From the NCBI GenBank assembly GCA_021154065.1, contig JAJKJG010000323.1, forward strand, positions 1 to 5,877: DNA of 5,877 nucleotides, in the 5' to 3' direction. Source of the stretch: Methylobacterium sp. Lineage in GTDB: Bacteria > Pseudomonadota > Alphaproteobacteria > Rhizobiales > Beijerinckiaceae. The notes under the pieces are model-generated. The model saw only the letters and a list, made by a program, of their open reading frames with translations. It was not told the DNA's origin and ran no database searches. The translations under genes and the position numbers were made by a program. The stretch's first letter is position 1; the number at the start of each line of letters is the position of its first letter. This document shows, one piece after another, positions 1 through 5,877 of the stretch.

Positions 1-1
1 G

Positions 2-1435
2 CCCGATCCCTATACCGTCGTCTTCAAGCTGAAGAAGCCGAACTCCCGGTTCCATGTGCTGTTCACGGTGCGCTGGAACGCGGTCTGGATCATGCCGAAG
101 CACGTCTTCGAGAAGGTCGAGGATCCGCAGAAGTTCGACTTCAACAAGCCGGTCTCGCTCGGCGCCTACGTGCTCAACAGCTACGACCCTGACGGCAAGT
201 GGTACATCTGGCAGCTGCGCGAGGATTGGCAGCGCACCACGCTCGGCCGCTTCGGCAAGCCGGGCCCGAAATACCTCGCCTATGTCGACCCCGGTCCGCC
301 GGACAAGCGCGTCATCGCGCAGATGAACCACGAGCTCGACGTCATCCACGACGTCGCTCCGGAGGGCATGTTCGCGCTCGCGAAGCAGTCGAAATCCTCG
401 CGCGCCTGGTTCCGGAACTTCCCCTACGCGCACCCCGACCCGACGCTGCCGGCGCTGATCTTCAACACCCAGAACGATCTGTTCAAGAACCGCGACGTGC
501 GCTGGGCGCTGGCGCTGCTCATCGACATCAAGGCCGTGTCGATGGCCTCCTATCGCGGCGCCGCGACGATCTCGGCGATCGGGGTGCCGCCGACCGGGGG
601 GCATCCGGAGACCTATCACGCGCCGATGGAGGAGTGGCTCAAGACGCTCGAGATCGACACCGGAAAGCGCAAGATCAAGCCCTACGACCCGACCGTCGGG
701 CGCCAGATCGCCGATATGCTGCGGCCCTCGATGGGCGAGCAGATCCTGAGCGACCCGAAGGAGATCGCGAAGTCCTTCGGCATGGGCTGGTGGAAGCCCG
801 ACCCGCAAGCCGCCCAGGAGCTTCTCGAGAAGGCCGGCTACGCGAAGCGCGGCAACGCCTGGTTCACGCCCGACGGCAAGCCGTTCACCATTCGCGTCAT
901 GGTCGAGGGCGAGTCGCGGCCGGTGATGACCCGCGCCGGCTCGATGATCGTGCAGCAATGGCGCCAGTTCGGCATCGACGCCAAGGTCGACACGGCGCAG
1001 GGCACGCTGTTGACGCGGCGCTCGGCCGGCGATTTCGACACCATGATCAGCTGGAGCGTCGAGAGCCTCGGCGGCCACCAGGACCTCGCCTTCTTCCTCG
1101 ACAGCTGGCACTCGCAGTTCGTCGCGCCGCCCGGTTCGCCGCAGCCGTTGCGCAACTGGCAGCGCTGGTCGAGCCCGGAGCTCGACAAGATCATCGAGCA
1201 GGTCCGAGGCGTCTCGTTCGACGACCCGAAGGCGATCGAGCTCGGCCGCGAATACGTCAAGCTCGTCGCCCGCGAGATGCCGACGATCCCGCTGATGGCC
1301 TACAACGTATTCACGGTAATGGATGAGACCTACTGGACCGGTTACCCAACGGCCGAGAACGATCCCTACACCGATCCGGTGCCGAACTGGGGCAACTCGC
1401 GCTACATGTTCGTGAAGCTCAAGCCGAAGAGCTGA
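2..1435 (+). CDS. ABC transporter substrate-binding protein, family 5 (SBP_bac_5, Opp/Dpp type), 5' truncated by window; likely oligosaccharide-binding
   Basis: The frame is open from base 2, before any start codon, and ends at TGA 1433-1435, so the first part of the gene, including the signal peptide expected of a periplasmic protein, lies outside the window. 477 residues are visible; family 5 proteins are usually 500-650. Numbering from the first visible residue, 152-175 (IFNTQND...VRWALALLIDI) and 267-280 (DPQAAQELLEKAGY) match the family's conserved 'VRqAlayAiD' and 'DPekAkkLLaeAGy' blocks. Next come a dGKPFTIRV strand and an 'IVQQWRQFGIDAKV' block. Trp is unusually frequent (18 among the last 459 residues), which suits stacking on sugar rings. 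The gene heads an ABC import operon that ends in an arabinofuranosidase gene, so an arabinose-containing oligosaccharide is the favoured ligand. That ligand is inference; a peptide ligand cannot be excluded from sequence. The family call is firm. Confidence 0.93.
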   Translation, partial: PDPYTVVFKLKKPNSRFHVLFTVRWNAVWIMPKHVFEKVEDPQKFDFNKPVSLGAYVLNSYDPDGKWYIWQLREDWQRTTLGRFGKPGPKYLAYVDPGPPDKRVIAQMNHELDVIHDVAPEGMFALAKQSKSSRAWFRNFPYAHPDPTLPALIFNTQNDLFKNRDVRWALALLIDIKAVSMASYRGAATISAIGVPPTGGHPETYHAPMEEWLKTLEIDTGKRKIKPYDPTVGRQIADMLRPSMGEQILSDPKEIAKSFGMGWWKPDPQAAQELLEKAGYAKRGNAWFTPDGKPFTIRVMVEGESRPVMTRAGSMIVQQWRQFGIDAKVDTAQGTLLTRRSAGDFDTMISWSVESLGGHQDLAFFLDSWHSQFVAPPGSPQPLRNWQRWSSPELDKIIEQVRGVSFDDPKAIELGREYVKLVAREMPTIPLMAYNVFTVMDETYWTGYPTAENDPYTDPVPNWGNSRYMFVKLKPKS

Positions 1436-1444
1436 GTCCCGCGC

Positions 1445-1463
1445 CGAGCCGGGGTCCGGCTCG
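1445..1463 (+). promoter_or_regulatory. Intercistronic hairpin between binding-protein and permease genes
   Basis: CGAGCCGG (1445-1452) and CCGGCTCG (1456-1463) are perfect inverted repeats of 8 bp around a GGT loop, starting 10 bases after the binding-protein stop codon. No T-run follows, so it is not a typical rho-independent terminator. Stem-loops at this place in ABC importer operons are known to protect the binding-protein mRNA from 3' exonucleases or to cause partial termination, giving more binding protein than membrane components. The structure is seen in the sequence; the role is inferred. Confidence 0.55.
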
Positions 1464-1484
1464 CAAGGGGCCCCCCGTTCCGCC

Positions 1485-2489
1485 ATGCACCCCTATCTGG
1501 CGTATGTCGCGAAGCGGCTCGGGCAGTTCCTGCTCATCGCCTTCATCGGCGTCAATCTCGCCTATGCCATCACCCATGCGACGCCGATCGATCCGGTCGA
1601 GCAGTCGATCGCCGTCGCGACTTCGTTCGGCAGCACCGCCCCGCAGGCGATCGAGTCGATGCGGCAGTCGCTGCGCGAGCTCTATGGGCTGACCGGCACG
1701 CCGCTCGAGCAGTACCTGACGTTCTGGCGTCGCGTCGTGACGGCCGATTTCGGGCCCTCGCTCTCGGCCTTCCCGGCGCCGGTGTCGAGCCTCATCGCCC
1801 GCGCCCTGCCCTGGACCGTCGGCCTGCTCGTGACCTCGACGCTCCTGAGCTTCGCGCTCGGAAGCCTGCTTGGCGGACTTGCCGGCTACCATCAGGACAG
1901 CCGCGGGCTGAAGCTCATGGGCATCCTCGCCATGGGGCTGCACCCGGTGCCGTACTACATCGTGGCGCTGGTTCTCCTCATTGTCTTCGGCTTCGTCTGG
2001 CCGGTGCTGCCGATCGCCGGCGGCTCGGCCATGAACCTGCCGCAGGGCTTCAACCTCGAATTCGGCGCGAGCGTCGCTCGGCATGCGATCCTGCCGGTGC
2101 TGTCGCTGACGCTCGTCGGGGTCGGCGGCTGGTTCCTCGGCATGCGCTCGCTCGTCTCGAACATCGTCAGCGAAGACTACGTCGTCTACGCGGAGCTCGC
2201 CGGCGTCGACCGGCGGCGCATCCTGTCGTCCTACGTCATGCGCAACGCGCTCGTGCCGCAGTTCACGGGTCTCGCCATGTCGCTCGGCGGCATCTTCAAC
2301 GGCGCCATCATCACCGAGAAGGTGTTCGGCTATCCGGGCGTCGGCACGCTCCTCGTCGACGCCGTCTATGCCGGGGACTACGGGCTCGTGCTTGGGGTGA
2401 CCACCGTGTCGATCATCGGCGTGTCGGTCGGGGTGCTGGTCATCGACCTCGTGTACCCGTTCCTCGATCCCCGCGTGCAGGTGCGCTGA
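1485..2489 (+). CDS. ABC transporter permease, DppB/OppB type (first transmembrane subunit)
   Basis: This 334-residue inner-membrane protein is the usual length for the DppB/OppB family. A membrane helix near 14-30 follows a short positive N-terminus (YVAKRLGQFLLIAF). Further hydrophobic segments lie near 111-133, 145-170, 203-222, 264-280 and 300-325, giving the family's six helices. The cytoplasmic EAA loop, which docks on the ATPase, is clear at about 235-258 (YAELAGVDRRRILSSYVMRN). The FGYPGVG motif (281-287) and C-terminal LDPR (327-330) are also typical. The ATG at 1485 is chosen because the first helix starts in the normal place. Its ribosome site is weak: AAGGGG at 1465-1470 sits 14 bases upstream. 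The gene lies 49 bases after the binding-protein gene and 3 bases before its partner permease. Peptide versus sugar cannot be read from this subunit alone. Confidence 0.95.
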   Translation: MHPYLAYVAKRLGQFLLIAFIGVNLAYAITHATPIDPVEQSIAVATSFGSTAPQAIESMRQSLRELYGLTGTPLEQYLTFWRRVVTADFGPSLSAFPAPVSSLIARALPWTVGLLVTSTLLSFALGSLLGGLAGYHQDSRGLKLMGILAMGLHPVPYYIVALVLLIVFGFVWPVLPIAGGSAMNLPQGFNLEFGASVARHAILPVLSLTLVGVGGWFLGMRSLVSNIVSEDYVVYAELAGVDRRRILSSYVMRNALVPQFTGLAMSLGGIFNGAIITEKVFGYPGVGTLLVDAVYAGDYGLVLGVTTVSIIGVSVGVLVIDLVYPFLDPRVQVR

Positions 2490-2492
2490 GCG

Positions 2493-3359
2493 ATGCTCGC
2501 CATCCTGCGCGACCTCCTGCGCTACAACGCCGAGTTCCGCATCGGCCTGCTCCTCGTCGGCATCGTCGTCGTGCTCGCGGCGCTGTCCTTCGCATCGCCC
2601 TATCCGCCGCTCGACGTCTATGTCGTCCCCCCGGACGTAGCCCCGTCCTGGGCCTATCCGTTCGGCACCACCTCGCGCGGCCAGGATGTCTTCTGGCAGC
2701 TCACCGTGGCGATCCGGAACACGCTCGCCTTCGGCATCGCGGTCGCCTTGCTGAGCCGGGTGCTGTCGCTCGCGATCGGCCTGCTCTCCGGCTACAAGGG
2801 CGGCTGGATCGACCGGGTCCTGATGTCGGTCAACGACACCTTCATCGTCATCCCGCTGTTCCCGATCCTGGTGCTGTTCTACTTCGTCATGCGCGACCGG
2901 ATGACCTGGGCGATGCTGGCGCTCATTATGGCGTGCCTCGGCTGGGCCTATGACGCGCGCCTCATCCGCTCGGTCGCGGTGAGCCTCAAGACCCGGGAGT
3001 TCACGCAGACGAGCATCTTCTCGGGCATGACGACCCGCGAGATCCTGATGCGCGAGCACCTGCCCTACGTCATGCCGATTGTGTTCTCGACGACCATGAA
3101 CAACATGAACTGGTCGATCGGGCTCGAGGTGACGCTCTCGGTCCTCGGCTTCACCGACATCAACACGCCGACGATCGGCGGCATGATCTTCTGGGCGAAC
3201 CAGCACACCGCCATGGTGGCCGGCGTCTGGTGGTGGTTCGCCTTTCCAGTCGCGGTCGTCGTGATGGCTTTCGTCGGCCTGTTCCTACTTGCCGTATCGA
3301 TGAACGAGTACATCGATCCGCGCAGCCGGCTGCGGCGCATGGGCGGGGCCGCCGGATGA
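2493..3359 (+). CDS. ABC transporter permease, DppC/OppC type (second transmembrane subunit)
   Basis: This 288-residue inner-membrane protein should pair with the upstream permease to form the import channel. Helix 1 is near 17-35. The FGTTSRGQDVFWQLTVAIRN stretch (57-76) is the DppC-type 'lGTdqlGRDv' block at the start of the transport domain. Hydrophobic segments follow near 78-98, 117-133, 139-152, about 191-220 and 244-268. The EAA-loop position is 167-190, ending ILMREHLPYVMP, but its core reads FTQTSIFSGM (170-179): the usual Ala-Ala is Thr-Ser and only the Gly is kept. SVLGF (216-220) and IDPR (274-277) are family landmarks. It starts 3 bases after the previous stop, without a strong ribosome site, so it is probably translated by coupling. 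Its last codons overlap the ATPase start as ATGA (3356-3359). Confidence 0.94.
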   Translation: MLAILRDLLRYNAEFRIGLLLVGIVVVLAALSFASPYPPLDVYVVPPDVAPSWAYPFGTTSRGQDVFWQLTVAIRNTLAFGIAVALLSRVLSLAIGLLSGYKGGWIDRVLMSVNDTFIVIPLFPILVLFYFVMRDRMTWAMLALIMACLGWAYDARLIRSVAVSLKTREFTQTSIFSGMTTREILMREHLPYVMPIVFSTTMNNMNWSIGLEVTLSVLGFTDINTPTIGGMIFWANQHTAMVAGVWWWFAFPVAVVVMAFVGLFLLAVSMNEYIDPRSRLRRMGGAAG

Positions 3360-4398
3360 GCGCCGCCGTTCCATCCGCAGCGGCCGCCGCGGCACCTGTC
3401 CCGGCTGCCCCGGTGCTCGCTGTCAAGGACCTCAAGGCCTATTATCGGACGCGCTATTTCGGCGTGATCCGGGACGTGCGGGCGGTCGACGGGGTGAGCT
3501 TCGAGGTCCGCGCGGGCGAGATCTACGGGCTTGCCGGCGAGTCGAGCTCGGGCAAGACGACGCTGATCAAGGCCATCGCCGGTGCGATGCGGCCGCCGCT
3601 CGAGGTGGTTGGCGGGACGATGACGTTCAGCTTCCTGCCCGGCTCGCCGGGCCTGCACCGGGCAAGCCCGGCCGAGGTGGCCGGCATCCGCTGGCGACAC
3701 CTCTCCTACATCATGCAGGGCTCCATGAACGTGCTGAACCCGGTGCGCCGGGTCAGGCACGCGTTCGACGACTTTGCCTTCCGGCACATGGGTCTTGCCC
3801 GGCAGGCGTTCTGGGCCGAGGTGGAGGCGCATCTCGCCCGGGTCGATCTCGACCCGTCGGTGCTCGCCGCCTATCCGCACGAGCTGTCGGGCGGCATGCG
3901 CCAGCGCGTCACGATCGCGCTCGCGACCCTCTGCCGGCCCGAGTTCGTGATCGCCGACGAGCCGACGACGGCGCTCGACGTGCTGGTGCAGAAGACCGTG
4001 CTCGGCATGATCCGCAGCGTCCAGCGCGAGATCGGCTCGTCGCTCCTGTTCGTGACCCACGACATGGGCGTGCACGCGGCGCTGACCGATCGCCTCGCCA
4101 TCATGTATGCCGGCCGCCTCGCGGAAGAGGGGCGTACGGCCGAGATCTTCGCGCGGCCGCGCCACCCCTATAGCCGGCACCTCGTCGGCAGCCTGCCGCG
4201 CATCGGCGATGCCTCTGAGCGCAAAGGCCTCGACGGCAGCCCGCCGAATCTCGCCGATCCGCCGCCGGGCTGCCGCTTCCATCCGCGCTGCCCCCTGGCG
4301 ATGGATATCTGCCGGCGCGAGCAGCCGGCGATGATCGCCGACGGACCCGATCACCGGGTCGCGTGCTTTGCGGTACACCCCCACGCGGAGGGGCACCC

Positions 4399-4402
<4 letters not shown>
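3356..4402 (+). CDS. ABC transporter ATP-binding protein, DppD/OppD type, with four-cysteine C-terminal domain
   Basis: This 348-residue cytoplasmic ATPase would power the importer. All nucleotide-binding motifs are present: Walker A GESSSGKTT (61-69), Q-loop Gln121, signature LSGGMRQR (177-184), Walker B FVIADE (197-202) with catalytic Glu202, D-loop TALD, and switch His235. The C-terminal oligopeptide/dipeptide extension starts at HPYSRHLVGSLP (270-281) and carries Cys306, 312, 319 and 337 (CX5CX6CX17C). This pattern is known to hold a 4Fe-4S cluster in some DppD proteins. The ATG at 3356 overlaps the permease stop (ATGA). An upstream in-frame extension to 3230 exists but would run deep inside the permease gene, so it is rejected. 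Residues 2-19 are an Ala/Pro-rich leader, so the domain proper starts near 20. Walker A has Ser in place of the usual Gly of GESGSGKS, but still fits GX4GK[ST]. Confidence 0.95.
3637..3671 (+). repeat. Paired GC-rich inverted repeats inside the first ATPase gene
   Basis: Two 6-bp stems lie side by side: GCCCGG/CCGGGC (3637-3642, 3647-3652, loop CTCG) and CCGGGC/GCCCGG (3658-3663, 3666-3671, centre AA). They fall in the part coding for LPGSPGLHRASPAE, between Walker A and the Q-loop, a region variable in length among these ATPases. The repeats may simply reflect Pro/Gly codons in a GC-rich genome. Confidence 0.35.
4387..4393 (+). promoter_or_regulatory. Ribosome binding site for second ATPase
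   Basis: GGAGGGG ends 5 bases before the GTG at 4399 and is the strongest Shine-Dalgarno match among the transporter genes. It decides the start of the second ATPase in favour of GTG 4399 over an in-frame GTG at 4363, which lies inside the previous gene and would add 12 residues unlike the family. Confidence 0.75.

Positions 4403-5877
<1,475 letters not shown>

Noticed and set aside
199..1326. 375-codon plus-strand frame inside the binding-protein gene
   Set aside because: Out of frame with the binding protein and made of Arg/Ala/Asp/His-rich sequence; an off-frame shadow.
1465..1475. GGGGCCCC run after the intercistronic hairpin as part of a rho-independent terminator
   Set aside because: No T-run follows and the self-complementary word has no loop. 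A full terminator here would cut the operon between binding protein and permeases.
1419..3206. 595-codon open frame on the minus strand, opposite the two permease genes
   Set aside because: Its translation is a low-complexity mix of Arg, Asp, Glu, His and Gly, with no domain and no hydrophobic pattern. This is what the complement of GC-rich genes gives when stop codons are rare; the plus-strand permeases are unmistakable.
3230..3355. Upstream in-frame extension of the first ATPase to a GTG at 3230
   Set aside because: It would add 42 Arg-rich residues encoded entirely within the permease gene. The ATG at 3356 gives the usual ATGA overlap and a normal family length.
3065..4396. 443-codon minus-strand open frame opposite the first ATPase gene
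   Set aside because: Arg/His/Asp/Glu-rich shadow translation with no recognisable motif, wholly opposite a gene with complete ATPase motifs.

Overview
The window is one stretch of a high-GC (roughly two-thirds G+C by eye) bacterial chromosome or large replicon. Every real gene lies on the + strand and the genes are packed almost end to end. GC-rich third codon positions, a GTG start, ATGA/GTGA overlaps and the protein sequences fit an alphaproteobacterium, most likely Hyphomicrobiales (Rhizobiales). This taxonomic reading is inference; no rRNA or marker gene is present.

Layout: (1) 2-1435, the C-terminal part of a family 5 (Opp/Dpp-type) extracellular solute-binding protein, whose start lies upstream of the window; (2) a 49-base gap holding a strong hairpin; (3) 1485-2489, a DppB/OppB-type permease; (4) 2493-3359, a DppC/OppC-type permease; (5) 3356-4402, a DppD/OppD-type ATPase with a four-cysteine C-terminal tail; (6) 4399-5253, a shorter DppF/OppF-type ATPase without that tail; (7) 5270 to the window end, the first 202 residues of a glycoside hydrolase family 51 alpha-L-arabinofuranosidase.

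Together they read as one operon for uptake and intracellular cleavage of an arabinose-containing oligosaccharide. The binding protein would capture the ligand in the periplasm, the two permeases and two ATPases would import it, and the cytoplasmic GH51 enzyme would release L-arabinofuranose. Automatic annotation would probably call the transporter a peptide importer. The adjoining GH51 gene and the tryptophan-rich binding protein argue for a sugar ligand. Family 5 binding proteins for oligosaccharides are already known, for example AgpA of Sinorhizobium meliloti and several Thermotoga proteins, so this is an under-annotated known kind of system rather than a new one.

No tRNA, rRNA, mobile element, CRISPR array, convincing promoter, rho-independent terminator or regulator gene was seen. 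The only non-coding stretches are 1436-1484 (49 bases), 2490-2492 and 5254-5269. The operon's promoter, the start of the binding-protein gene, the end of the GH51 gene and any regulator must lie outside the window.
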